Shown one piece after another: positions 6,801-15,158 of a stretch of 36,002 nucleotides of DNA. Under the pieces are notes generated by a model. That model was not told the origin of the DNA and searched no databases. It saw nothing but the letters and a program-made list of their open reading frames with translations. Made by a program: the position numbers and the translations under genes. The stretch is from Candidatus Coprenecus pullicola. GTDB lineage: Bacteria > Bacteroidota > Bacteroidia > Bacteroidales > UBA932. Position 1 is the first letter of the stretch, and each line of letters opens with the position of its first letter. The DNA lies in NCBI GenBank assembly GCA_018711925.1, contig DVHR01000045.1, positions 1 to 36,002 of the forward strand, in the 5' to 3' direction.

Positions 6801-8540
6801 TTACCAATTTTTCTCCTTCTCTTTTGATTTCTGCTGCTGAGCCTTGACCTTTTTCACTTTGTCCTGAGTCTGCTTTTCCTTGTCCTCAATGGCCTGAAGC
6901 ATCTGCTGGGCCGCCTGAGGAGTTATCTGAGGCTGATTCTGCTGATTCTGATTGTCCTGCTGGTCCTGATTCCGGTTCTGATCCTGCTGATTGTCCTGAT
7001 CCCGGTTATCCTGTTGGTCCTGATTCTGATTCTGCTGTTGATTCTGATCCTGCTGATTCTGCTGATCCTGCTGATTCTGCTGTTGCTGCTGTTGTTGCTG
7101 CTGTTCTTTCAGCATCTTCTGCGCATAAGCCAGATTGGACTTGGTCTCAAAGTTGTCCGGTTCCAGTCTCAACGACTCCTTATAGGCATCCACCGCCTCC
7201 TGATATTTCTTCTGCTTCAGGGCAAGATTGCCGCTGTTGTGAAAACAGTCCGAGGCCTTAGAGGCAGACACGCTTTTAAGAGAGTCGCCCAAGCCTTTAA
7301 GATAAAGTTCAGCCTCACTGTAACTTTCTGTCTTGTAGAGGGCATTGCCGAGGTTGTACTTGGCTGTGACTGAGGTTGAGTCCTCCTCCAGCGCCCGCTT
7401 ATAATCCAGCTCCGCCTCCCTGAACTCGCCTTTCTTGAACTCCCTGTTGCCGGCCCTCACCTCCGAACGGTCACTCTGGGCCTGAAGCATCACGGGCGAC
7501 GCAAGCATCAGGATGAGCACGGCCGCCATGCCCTTCCCGCGTCCGAAAAGGCTCCTGCGGTTGCGGGTATCCGATATCATAAACTCTATCAACATAAATA
7601 TCAATGCTATGGCAAAGAAATACATATACTGCTCGTCATACTCCTCGAAGACCACAGACTGAAAATCCTTCGCGTCCAGACTCCGGATCTCGTCAATGAC
7701 CGGATTGAGTCCGAACTCCGTGTTGCCGGCTCTGACATATAGCCCCCTGCCGGCTGAGGCCACATCTCTGAGAGTCTTCTCATCCAGACGGGTCACCACG
7801 ATATTGCCGTCATTGTCCTTAAGCAGTCCGCCGTCCATCGGTATCGGCTTGCCCTCCGGCGAGCCGACTCCGATGCAGAACACCCGTGCCCCCATATCCA
7901 CCGCATCCTTGGCAGCCGATACCGGATCGTCCTCATGGTTCTCTCCGTCGGTTATCAGGATGATGGCGCGGCTGTTCTCGCTTTCCGAGGTAAAACTCTT
8001 GATGGCCGTCCTTATGGCATCTCCCATCGCCGTACCCTGAACAGGGACGGACTCCGTGGTAATGGAGTTGAGAAATATCTTGGCCGACACATAGTCAGAT
8101 GTGACAGGAAGCTGCACGAATGATTCACCTGCAAAGATTATCAGACCGATACGGTCTCCCTGCAGTTCATCCACCAGCTTGGAAATGGCCAGTTTCGCCC
8201 TTTCAAGACGGTTGGGCGAATAGTCCTCGGCCAGCATGGAATTGGAGACGTCCAGCACGACCATGATCTCTGCACCCTTCACCTGCTTCTCCTTCAGAAT
8301 AGCTCCCAACTGAGGCCTGGCCATACCTATGGCGAAGAACAGCAATGCCAAAGAGAGAAGCGTGAGCTTAAGCCAGCCCTTGCGTCTGGGCACCAGCGGT
8401 GCCAGGGAGCTGACCAGGTCCGGGTCTCCGAAACGGGCGATACGCCTCTTCCTCCACCTGCGCATCAACCAGTAGGCTATGAACATCAGGGGTATGAGCA
8501 GTATCAACAACAAATATAATGGTTGTGCCAGGTAAATCAT
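6801..8540 (-). CDS. batB: BatB-BatC fusion: vWA domain plus TPR protein
   Basis: The 579-residue protein fuses two normally separate Bat proteins. Residues 1-325 are BatB: two N-terminal membrane helices (about 5-25 and 58-74), a vWA domain with an intact MIDAS (DVSNS 97-101, TDG 197-199) and a helix at 306-322. Residues 338-355 (MAAVLILMLASPVMLQAQ) read like BatC's own signal peptide kept inside the chain. TPRs follow at about 358-475, then a Q/N/D-rich tract (480 to about 540) and a K/Q-rich tail. Start: ATG 8540 overlaps the batA stop (ATGA) and has AAGGAGG five bases upstream, unusually strong for this phylum. An internal ATG at 7529 could yield free BatC. The topology should place the TPRs in the periplasm. 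Confidence 0.9.
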   Translation of the reverse strand: MIYLAQPLYLLLILLIPLMFIAYWLMRRWRKRRIARFGDPDLVSSLAPLVPRRKGWLKLTLLSLALLFFAIGMARPQLGAILKEKQVKGAEIMVVLDVSNSMLAEDYSPNRLERAKLAISKLVDELQGDRIGLIIFAGESFVQLPVTSDYVSAKIFLNSITTESVPVQGTAMGDAIRTAIKSFTSESENSRAIILITDGENHEDDPVSAAKDAVDMGARVFCIGVGSPEGKPIPMDGGLLKDNDGNIVVTRLDEKTLRDVASAGRGLYVRAGNTEFGLNPVIDEIRSLDAKDFQSVVFEEYDEQYMYFFAIALIFMLIEFMISDTRNRRSLFGRGKGMAAVLILMLASPVMLQAQSDRSEVRAGNREFKKGEFREAELDYKRALEEDSTSVTAKYNLGNALYKTESYSEAELYLKGLGDSLKSVSASKASDCFHNSGNLALKQKKYQEAVDAYKESLRLEPDNFETKSNLAYAQKMLKEQQQQQQQQQNQQDQQNQQDQNQQQNQNQDQQDNRDQDNQQDQNRNQDQQDNQNQQNQPQITPQAAQQMLQAIEDKEKQTQDKVKKVKAQQQKSKEKEKNW

Positions 8541-9532
8541 GCTATCCTCCTTGCTGCAAAAATTCTCAATATAATCTCCAACAGGAACGCGGCCAGTGCC
8601 CATACGGCGAAACGGCCGAACTCCTCAGTGTAGACGGGGAAGGAGTCTACAGTTATCTTGACCTTCTCCATCCGGTTGATCTCATCGTAAATCTGCATCA
8701 GCTTGGTATTGTCGGTCGCCCTGAAATACGTACCTCCAGTCTCCTCCGCTATCTGTCTGAGCAGATCCTCGTCTATCTCCACCTTTACATCCATGACCCT
8801 CACTCCAAACGGGGTCATCACAGGATACGGTGCCGTACCCATGGCCCCTACACCTATAGTGTACACTCTGACTCCGTAGGTTTTGGCTATCTCAGCAGCA
8901 GTCAGAGGAGTAACCTCGCCCGTATTGTTTACACCGTCAGTAAGCAGTATCACCACACGGCTCTTGGCCTGAGAGTCCTTAAGACGGGCCACGGCATTGG
9001 CCAGGCCGTTACCGATAGCCGTACCGTCATCTATCAGGCCGCACTCTATGTCATTGATGAGATTGATCAGCGTAGCCCGGTCTGTAGTAAGGGGACACTG
9101 GGTATAGCTTTCCCCGGCAAACACGACCACACCCATACGGTCGGAAGGTCTCTGGGATATGAATTCTATTGCAATACTCTTGGCCGCCTCTATTCGGTCT
9201 GGAGTAAAATCCCTGGCCAGCATACTCGTGGAGACGTCCAGAGCCAGGACTATGTCTATACCCTCCGAATCCGTCTTCGTCACATTGGAGGAGGTCTTCG
9301 GCCTGGCTATGGCCACAATCAGCAAAGCCACCGCAATCATCCTGAGCACAAAGGGCAGATGACGCAGCACTCCGGCCGCCCCGGCACTTTTCCGGGACAG
9401 AGGAGCCGTAGTGGACATGACGACGTAGGGCCGTTTCTTGCGGAGCTGCCGCCACACATACAGCGCTGCCATAGGTATCAGGAGAAACTCCAGATACAGC
9501 AGCGAGGGATATTGGAAGAAAAAGTCATTCAT
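8537..9532 (-). CDS. batA: BatA: vWA domain membrane protein
   Basis: The 331-residue protein has an N-terminal membrane helix (about 10-26) followed by a basic stretch, a second helix (about 60-76, 'FVLRMIAVALLIVAIARP'), a von Willebrand factor A domain with an intact DVSTS MIDAS at 99-103 and a 'LLTDGVNNTG' loop, and a C-terminal helix. BatA and BatB proteins are membrane-anchored metal-binding partners of a MoxR-type ATPase system. The start at 9532 overlaps the preceding gene by 8 bp and has AAGGAGG upstream; the longer open frame to 9628 lies within that gene and is not supported. Confidence 0.92.
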   Translation of the reverse strand: MNDFFFQYPSLLYLEFLLIPMAALYVWRQLRKKRPYVVMSTTAPLSRKSAGAAGVLRHLPFVLRMIAVALLIVAIARPKTSSNVTKTDSEGIDIVLALDVSTSMLARDFTPDRIEAAKSIAIEFISQRPSDRMGVVVFAGESYTQCPLTTDRATLINLINDIECGLIDDGTAIGNGLANAVARLKDSQAKSRVVILLTDGVNNTGEVTPLTAAEIAKTYGVRVYTIGVGAMGTAPYPVMTPFGVRVMDVKVEIDEDLLRQIAEETGGTYFRATDNTKLMQIYDEINRMEKVKITVDSFPVYTEEFGRFAVWALAAFLLEIILRIFAARRIA

Positions 9533-10502
9533 CTTTCCTGCCTCCTTCCGTGTTTTTGCTGTCGGCCTCCAGCGCCTGCATGAATGTATCGTTGACAAAC
9601 CGCACCGCCACCGGGACAGCGTTCTCATTCTCGGCCTCCGAAGCCGAATACTTGGCGAACTTGACCAGGTCTGCCGTTCCGAACAGTTCCTTGAGGGACT
9701 CGTAGTCAGACGGAGCCAGGTCCTTCACGGACAGATCTACCAGTATCTCATTGGATGTCCTCTCTATGGTCTTGATGCCGAAACGCTGTTCGATATAGGT
9801 TCTCAATGTATCCGTTATCTCGGTATAATACTGCTTCTGATTGCCTTTCTGCCACAGTTTCTCCCCTCTTATCCGGTCCAGACTGCGCAGAGCCACTATA
9901 TGAGGAGGATCCTTCGGCTCAGGCCTGCCGAATGCCACTCCGGTCTTCTTACGCTTTCTGACAAAATGCACTGTCAGGACTATCACTGCGGCAAGGGCAG
10001 CCAATAGCAGAATCCACGGCAGCACCTCCTTGAATGTCACAGGATAGCGGAACTGAGGCCGGATATCGTACATCTGATAAGTCGTAGTGTCTATCGGCAC
10101 CGTCGTCACCTCCAGCGGAACCTCCGGCAGACGCATTGTATCCACCCCCTGTCCGTCCCGGTAAAAATACACCACAAGCGGAGGCAGCACATAACTGCCG
10201 CTGTCAAACGAGGTGACAAGAGCACGGGTCTCCACCATAGAGAAGTCCTTCTTCCGCTCCACTGTATCGACCGTAAAGTCCCCTATCAGCTCCACTCCCG
10301 GCACCACATAACCCGACATGGAATCGATCTTCACGGACATGCCATTGGGGACCTTTATCCGGGACTTCCATTCCACCTGATCCCCGATAAGTATCGTGTC
10401 CCTGGAGACCGTAGCCGAAAGGATATCCTGCGCCCCGGCCCGGAAAGAGAGAGCCATTGCGGAAAATATCACCAGAGACAGTATCAATTTATTCATTCTC
10501 AT
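9525..10502 (-). CDS. Bat-operon membrane protein of unknown function
   Basis: The 325-residue protein has a signal peptide (cleavage about after 'ALSFRAGA'), a periplasmic beta-rich domain related in style to BatD ('VSRDTILIGDQVEWKSRIKV'), one transmembrane helix near 165-187 ('VLPWILLLAALAAVIVLTVHFV') and a cytoplasmic helical domain ('YYTEITDTLRTYIEQRFGI'). This resembles the DUF4381-type proteins found between the DUF58 gene and batA in Bacteroidota bat clusters. It sits 3 bp after the DUF58 gene and overlaps batA by 8 bp. ATG 10496 is an alternative start two codons downstream. It is likely part of the same envelope complex, but its biochemical role is unknown. Confidence 0.8.
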   Translation of the reverse strand: MRMNKLILSLVIFSAMALSFRAGAQDILSATVSRDTILIGDQVEWKSRIKVPNGMSVKIDSMSGYVVPGVELIGDFTVDTVERKKDFSMVETRALVTSFDSGSYVLPPLVVYFYRDGQGVDTMRLPEVPLEVTTVPIDTTTYQMYDIRPQFRYPVTFKEVLPWILLLAALAAVIVLTVHFVRKRKKTGVAFGRPEPKDPPHIVALRSLDRIRGEKLWQKGNQKQYYTEITDTLRTYIEQRFGIKTIERTSNEILVDLSVKDLAPSDYESLKELFGTADLVKFAKYSASEAENENAVPVAVRFVNDTFMQALEADSKNTEGGRKDE

Positions 10503-10505
10503 ATA

Positions 10506-11393
10506 TTATGCCCTAGTCTTGAACAAAGCCACAAGGCTCTTCACATAATCCTGGTCAGTCCTTATGCTGACCGTGTCCACTTTATATTTGCGGAGAACCT
10601 GCAAAGTCTCCGCATAAGCCTTCCTAGCCCACTCTCCATAGTCCTCCCGAACCGACTTCAACGATGTGTCCACATACACGATACGGCCGGTCTCGCTGTC
10701 CCGGACCGGGAGCAGCCCCACGTCCGGCAGAGTACGGTCCCTCTCGTCGTAGATATTGATCACGGATATGTCGTGCCGCCCTACAGCAACTTTCAACGCC
10801 TCCTCGTAATTGGGATGAAGTGTAGTCCCGTCCACATCCAGCATATCCGAGAGCAGGAAGGCCGTACAGCGTTTCTTGAGCGCGTTGGTCAGAAACCGCA
10901 ACGCCTCACCGATATCCGTGCCCTTGTCCTGAGGCTCGAACTCCAACACCTCCCTGATGATACGCAGGAGATGACTGCGGCCTTTCTTAGGAGGTATGAA
11001 TTTCTCCACCTTTGTGCTGAAGAACAAAGCGCCGACCTTGTCGTTGTTGATGAGGGCCGAAAACGAAAGAACCGCGGCGATCTCGGCCGTCAGGTCCTTC
11101 TTGGTCTTGGACATGGTTCCGAACATACCGGAAGCACTGGCATCGATGAGCAGCATCACCGTCAACTCTCTCTCCTCCTCGAACACCTTAATATAAGGAG
11201 TGCCCGTCCGGGCGGTCACGTTCCAGTCCATGTTGCGCACGTCATCCCCTATCTGGTACTCACGGACCTCGCTGAAGGCCATACCGCGTCCCTTAAAGGC
11301 CGAATGATACTCTCCGGCGAAAATCTGGCTGGAGAGAGCACGGGTCTTGATCTCTATCTTGCGGACTTTCTTTAACAGGTCGTTGCTGTCCAT
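10506..11393 (-). CDS. DUF58 vWA-like protein
   Basis: The 295-residue soluble protein carries the DUF58 signature GDDVRNMDWNVTAR (49-62) followed by a vWA-like fold with a complete metal site, DASAS at 84-88. DUF58 proteins almost always pair with a MoxR ATPase and are believed to be its adaptors or targets. Here the gene lies 3 bp downstream of moxR and 3 bp upstream of the next gene. No membrane segment is visible, so it probably acts at the cytoplasmic face. Confidence 0.92.
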   Translation of the reverse strand: MDSNDLLKKVRKIEIKTRALSSQIFAGEYHSAFKGRGMAFSEVREYQIGDDVRNMDWNVTARTGTPYIKVFEEERELTVMLLIDASASGMFGTMSKTKKDLTAEIAAVLSFSALINNDKVGALFFSTKVEKFIPPKKGRSHLLRIIREVLEFEPQDKGTDIGEALRFLTNALKKRCTAFLLSDMLDVDGTTLHPNYEEALKVAVGRHDISVINIYDERDRTLPDVGLLPVRDSETGRIVYVDTSLKSVREDYGEWARKAYAETLQVLRKYKVDTVSIRTDQDYVKSLVALFKTRA

Positions 11394-11396
11394 ATA

Positions 11397-12389
11397 CTAC
11401 GGAACCTCCACCGCATTGATGATGTCTGAAATAATATTCTCACTGGTGACGTTCTCCGCCTCCGCCTCATAGGTGAGGCCTATACGGTGACGGAGCACCT
11501 CGTAGCATACGGCCCTTACATCCTCGGGAATCACGTAGCCGCGTCTCTTGATAAAAGCGTAAGCCTTGGAGGCCATCGCCAGAGAAATGGACGCACGGGG
11601 AGACGCGCCATACGATATCATGTCCTTGAGGGATTTCAGGCCATAGTCCTCTGGCGTACGGGTCGCGTACACTATATCCACGATGTAGCGCTCTATCTTC
11701 TCGTCCATATAGACATCACGGACCACGCTGCGGGCCTTGATGATGTCCTCGGGCTGGAGCACCGCATTGGCCTTGGGGAACTCCCCGCTGTTGTTCATAC
11801 GTATGATGAGCTTCTCCTCCTCCTTCTTGGGATAGGTCACCACTACCTTGAGCATGAAACGGTCCACCTGCGCCTCGGGCAGCGGATAAGTACCCTCCTG
11901 CTCTATAGGGTTCTGTGTCGCCATTACAAGGAACGGCTCGGGCAGCTTGAACGTCTGTTCTCCGATGGTCACCTGACGTTCCTGCATGGCCTCAAGCAAT
12001 GCCGACTGTACCTTGGCCGGAGAACGGTTAATCTCATCGGCCAGTACGAAATTGGCGAAGACAGGGCCTTTCTTTATCTGGAACTGCTCGCTCTTCTGAC
12101 TGTATATCATAGTACCTATAAGGTCGGCCGGCAGCAGGTCCGGGGTAAACTGGATACGGCTGAACCTGGCGTTGATGCATGATGCCAGCGTATTGATGGC
12201 CAAAGTCTTGGCCAGACCGGGAACACCTTCCAGCAGGATATGCCCGTTTGCCAGAAGTCCTATGAGCAGATTCTCGACCAGATGCTTCTGGCCCACAATC
12301 ACTTTTGTCATCTCCATCGAAAGGATGTCCACAAAAGCGCTTTCCTTCTGTATTCGCTCGTTTAGTTCTTTAATGTTTACGGTGTCCAT
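11397..12389 (-). CDS. moxR: MoxR-family AAA+ ATPase
   Basis: The 330-residue AAA+ ATPase has Walker A GVPGLAKT (55-62), Walker B VLADEINRSP (115-124), the 'ATQNPIEQEGTYPLPEAQVDRF' sensor region characteristic of MoxR proteins and a C-terminal lid domain. MoxR ATPases act as chaperone-like partners of vWA proteins, here DUF58, BatA and BatB. It is the first gene of the ten-gene minus-strand run and starts in a 69-bp divergent region shared with truA. Confidence 0.94.
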   Translation of the reverse strand: MDTVNIKELNERIQKESAFVDILSMEMTKVIVGQKHLVENLLIGLLANGHILLEGVPGLAKTLAINTLASCINARFSRIQFTPDLLPADLIGTMIYSQKSEQFQIKKGPVFANFVLADEINRSPAKVQSALLEAMQERQVTIGEQTFKLPEPFLVMATQNPIEQEGTYPLPEAQVDRFMLKVVVTYPKKEEEKLIIRMNNSGEFPKANAVLQPEDIIKARSVVRDVYMDEKIERYIVDIVYATRTPEDYGLKSLKDMISYGASPRASISLAMASKAYAFIKRRGYVIPEDVRAVCYEVLRHRIGLTYEAEAENVTSENIISDIINAVEVP

Positions 12390-12410
12390 CTTGTAATATT
12401 AAAATATTTG

Positions 12411-12439
12411 TATTTTTGCTGTCTAAAATTACAAAATTA
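12411..12439. promoter_or_regulatory. Divergent promoter elements for truA and moxR
   Basis: Plus strand: TATTTTTG at 12411-12418, a match to the TAnnTTTG -7 element, lies 40 bp before truA; only a weak -33 (CTTG) is seen. Minus strand: TAATTTTG (12439-12432) lies 43 bp before moxR, again without a clean -33. The two -7 elements overlap in one short AT-rich region, so the two directions may compete. Confidence 0.55.
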
Positions 12440-12458
12440 AGATTTTCTCCGAAATACA

Positions 12459-13253
12459 ATGAGGTTTTTCGCTTCAATATCGTACAACGGCTCAGGTTAC
12501 AGCGGCTGGCAGATACAGCAGAACGCCCCGAGTATACAGGACGAGGTGCAGAAAGCCGTCTCGACCGTCCTGAGGGAGAAAATCGATGTGACGGGAGCCG
12601 GCAGAACCGACACTGGGGTCAACGCCTCCGGATTCACGGCACATTTTGACTTTGACGGTGACATCATCCTCAAAGAGCATGACCGTATAGTCTACAAAAT
12701 AAATGCCATCCTGCCCGGGGGGATAGTCGTAAATTCGATAAGGCGGGTCAGAGACGACGCGCATGCCCGGTTCGATGCCGTCAGCCGCACATACAAATAC
12801 TACATCCATAACCGCAAGGACCCTTTCGCACGGAATTTCTCCTGGTTCTGCAAGTTTCCGCTCGACGTGGACGCAATGAACAAGGCCGCAGGCATGATTC
12901 TTGGCAGACGGGACTTCAGCTGCTTCGAAAAGGCCGGAGGCACAGCTGTCTCACCCGTCTGCGACATTACTGCCGCAGCATGGAGCCGATATATCCCAAC
13001 GGTTGCCGCCCTGCCCGGAACAGACTATCTGGTCTTCACCATAACGGCCAACCGTTTCCTGCGCAATATGGTCCGGGCCATTGTCGGCACGATGATTGAG
13101 ATAGGATGCGGTAAACACACACCGGAATGGATAAACGAGGTGCTTTCCTCAGGAAACCGCTGCATGGCAGGTCAGTCAGTCCCGGGACACGCCCTCTTCC
13201 TGACGGACATAGAATATCCTGAAGAAATATTTGAATACAATTTAATACAATAA
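12459..13253 (+). CDS. truA: tRNA pseudouridine(38-40) synthase TruA
   Basis: The 264-residue enzyme isomerises uridines 38-40 in the anticodon stem of tRNAs. The catalytic aspartate is D51 in GAGRTDTGVNA (46-56). Other TruA landmarks are the N-terminal 'ISYNGSGYSGWQIQ' (7-20), 'FDAVSRTYKYYI' and 'FLRNMVRAIVGTMIEIG'. Length is typical. It leads a four-gene plus-strand run, 20 bp upstream of exbB. Confidence 0.96.
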   Translation: MRFFASISYNGSGYSGWQIQQNAPSIQDEVQKAVSTVLREKIDVTGAGRTDTGVNASGFTAHFDFDGDIILKEHDRIVYKINAILPGGIVVNSIRRVRDDAHARFDAVSRTYKYYIHNRKDPFARNFSWFCKFPLDVDAMNKAAGMILGRRDFSCFEKAGGTAVSPVCDITAAAWSRYIPTVAALPGTDYLVFTITANRFLRNMVRAIVGTMIEIGCGKHTPEWINEVLSSGNRCMAGQSVPGHALFLTDIEYPEEIFEYNLIQ

Positions 13254-13273
13254 TTTACAACAAAAGTTCTATC

Positions 13274-13975
13274 ATGCTCACATTATTGCAAGTCAACTCA
13301 GAAGTGCTTATACAGGAGGCTGCCGCTCCCGAGAAGATGTCCCTTATCAAGATGGCCGTTGCCGGAGGATGGCTGATGCTCGTCCTTCTGGCCCTCTCCA
13401 TCATCGCTGTCTATATCCTCGGCAGCCGCTGGTGGGCCATACGTCAGGCAACCAGGACAGACCCCCATTTCATGGACAACATACGGAGTCTGCTGCGCGA
13501 AGGAAAGAGCCAGGCCGCCCTGGCCCTGTGCCGCGAGACACGGTCACCTATCGCAAGGCTGATCGAGAAGGGCATCCGTATGCAGGGCCGTCCGCTCCAG
13601 GACATCCAGGCCGCCGTCGAGAATGTCGGCAACATCGAGGTATCCAAGATTGAGAAGGGATTGCCAATGCTGGCCACGGTGGCCGGAGGGGCACCCATGG
13701 TAGGATTTCTGGGAACTGTCATAGGTATGATACAGGCTTTCTACAACATGGCCAGTGCAGGCAGCAACATCGACATCACGATGCTGTCCGACGGCATCTA
13801 CACAGCCATGGTCACCACTGTCGGCGGACTCATCGTCGGCATCATCGCGTATTTCGGCTACAACTGGCTGACCGCCCGCATCGACGACCTTGTATTCAAG
13901 ATGGACAGTGCTACTATCGCCCTGCTGGACATATTCAACGGTCAGGGCACTAATGACGGCAAGGAGGAGATCTGA
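13274..13975 (+). CDS. exbB: ExbB/TolQ/MotA-type proton channel protein
   Basis: The 233-residue inner-membrane protein has three transmembrane helices: about 28-50 ('AGGWLMLVLLALSIIAVYIL'), about 130-152 and about 170-195. The segment 'ATVAGGAPMVGFLGTVIGMIQAF' is the ExbB/TolQ family core. With ExbD it forms the proton-driven motor that energises TonB or Tol. The next two genes encode an ExbD and a TonB protein, so TonB-dependent outer-membrane uptake is the likely use. The short N-terminal region before residue 22 is weakly hydrophobic and may not be cleaved. Confidence 0.92.
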   Translation: MLTLLQVNSEVLIQEAAAPEKMSLIKMAVAGGWLMLVLLALSIIAVYILGSRWWAIRQATRTDPHFMDNIRSLLREGKSQAALALCRETRSPIARLIEKGIRMQGRPLQDIQAAVENVGNIEVSKIEKGLPMLATVAGGAPMVGFLGTVIGMIQAFYNMASAGSNIDITMLSDGIYTAMVTTVGGLIVGIIAYFGYNWLTARIDDLVFKMDSATIALLDIFNGQGTNDGKEEI

Positions 13976-13977
13976 CA

Positions 13978-14391
13978 ATGGCAATTAAAAGAAGAACCAA
14001 AGCGGAGCCGGCGTTCTCGATGTCCTCGATGACGGACATCGTGTTCCTGCTGCTTATATTTTTCCTGGTGACATCCACGCTCATCAACCCCAATGCCCTC
14101 AAGCTGCTGCTGCCCAAAAGCACCAACCAGATATCCACAAAGGCATCGGTAAGCGTATCCATAAAGCACTATCCCGAGCGCGGGACTTTCTCGTATCATA
14201 TCAACGGAGACGAGACGCCTGTTCCTTTCAGCGATATAGAGCCCGACCTGCAACAACTGCTGCAGGACTCCGACGACCCTACATTCTCCATCTATGCCGA
14301 CAAGACAGTGCCGATAGAGGAGGTCGTGAACCTGATGAACATTGCCAAGCGCAATAAATACAAAGTAATACTCGCCACATCCCCCGAATGA
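13978..14391 (+). CDS. exbD: ExbD/TolR-type transport protein
   Basis: The 137-residue protein has a short cytoplasmic N terminus, one transmembrane helix (about 19-37) containing the conserved aspartate in 'SMTDIVFLLLIFFLVTSTL' that forms part of the proton path, and a periplasmic domain. It starts 2 bp after exbB and its stop overlaps the tonB start (ATGA at 14388-14391). Confidence 0.92.
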   Translation: MAIKRRTKAEPAFSMSSMTDIVFLLLIFFLVTSTLINPNALKLLLPKSTNQISTKASVSVSIKHYPERGTFSYHINGDETPVPFSDIEPDLQQLLQDSDDPTFSIYADKTVPIEEVVNLMNIAKRNKYKVILATSPE

Positions 14392-15158
14392 TGAAAGGGA
14401 AATCCAGATACGCCGGCATAGTCCTCACGGCTGCCGTACACGCGGTACTGCTGGTACTGCTTCTGAGCACGGACATCAGCAGCACTCCTCCGACACCTCC
14501 GGTGGACGGTATGCTCATTGAGTTTACCGAAGAAGACACACCCGAAACCGTGGAGGAAAAGCCTGTGCCCATAAGGACTGCCGTCGGGGTCGAGCCCAAA
14601 GCAGCAGAGGCTGACCCTACGGAAGACATACGTCTGGTGCAGAAATCCGAGGCTCAGGCTGTCGCCGAAGCAGAGAACATCAATGCCGAAGCGACCGTCG
14701 GAGAGGACGGAGACGTAGAAATCCCCGAGCCTCCCAGGGAGAAGCCTGTCAACAGGCGGGCACTTTTCCCCGGAATGGGCGAGGAAAAGGACAGTACGGC
14801 CCTGCATGTGGCTGAAAAAATAACCGAAAGACTATCGGCAGGCCATCCCGAGGGCAACACCGTGGAAGGCAACCCGGAAGGAATGCCCACGGCCAGACTG
14901 GAGGGGCGCACCGTCATGGGCAACCTGCCCCTGCCCGAATACGATGTGGTAAAGTCCGGGACAGTGGTAGTGCGCATCCTCGTAGACCAGTACGGCACCG
15001 TCACCAACGCCGTTCCGGGCGTTCAGGGCACTACAGTCCAGGACGCCACCCTGTGGGAGGCCGCCAGAAAGGCCGCCCTGAAGGCCAAGTTCAACATCAG
15101 CGCCTCGGCCCCTGCCGTACAGGAAGGCACTATCTCCTACATATTCACTTTGAAATAG
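14388..15158 (+). CDS. tonB: TonB-family energy transducer
   Basis: The 256-residue protein has a single N-terminal anchor (about 7-26, 'AGIVLTAAVHAVLLVLLLST'). A long periplasmic linker rich in Pro, Glu and Val follows ('EFTEEDTPETVEEKPVPIRT', 'DVEIPEPPREKP'). The C-terminal TonB domain (about 170-256) contains 'GTVVVRILVDQYGTVTNAVP' and ends 'AVQEGTISYIFTLK'. It couples the ExbB/ExbD motor to outer-membrane receptors. The stop codon is directly followed by the stop codon of the converging permease gene. Confidence 0.9.
   Translation: MMKGKSRYAGIVLTAAVHAVLLVLLLSTDISSTPPTPPVDGMLIEFTEEDTPETVEEKPVPIRTAVGVEPKAAEADPTEDIRLVQKSEAQAVAEAENINAEATVGEDGDVEIPEPPREKPVNRRALFPGMGEEKDSTALHVAEKITERLSAGHPEGNTVEGNPEGMPTARLEGRTVMGNLPLPEYDVVKSGTVVVRILVDQYGTVTNAVPGVQGTTVQDATLWEAARKAALKAKFNISASAPAVQEGTISYIFTLK

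Noticed and set aside
7014..7373. Plus-strand leucine/isoleucine-rich frame resembling a membrane peptide
   Set aside because: It is the complement of the Q/N-rich tract of the BatB-BatC fusion; a composition artefact.
8519..9583. Long plus-strand frame of 354 codons
   Set aside because: It is antisense to batA, which has intact vWA motifs, correct overlaps and ribosome-binding sites.
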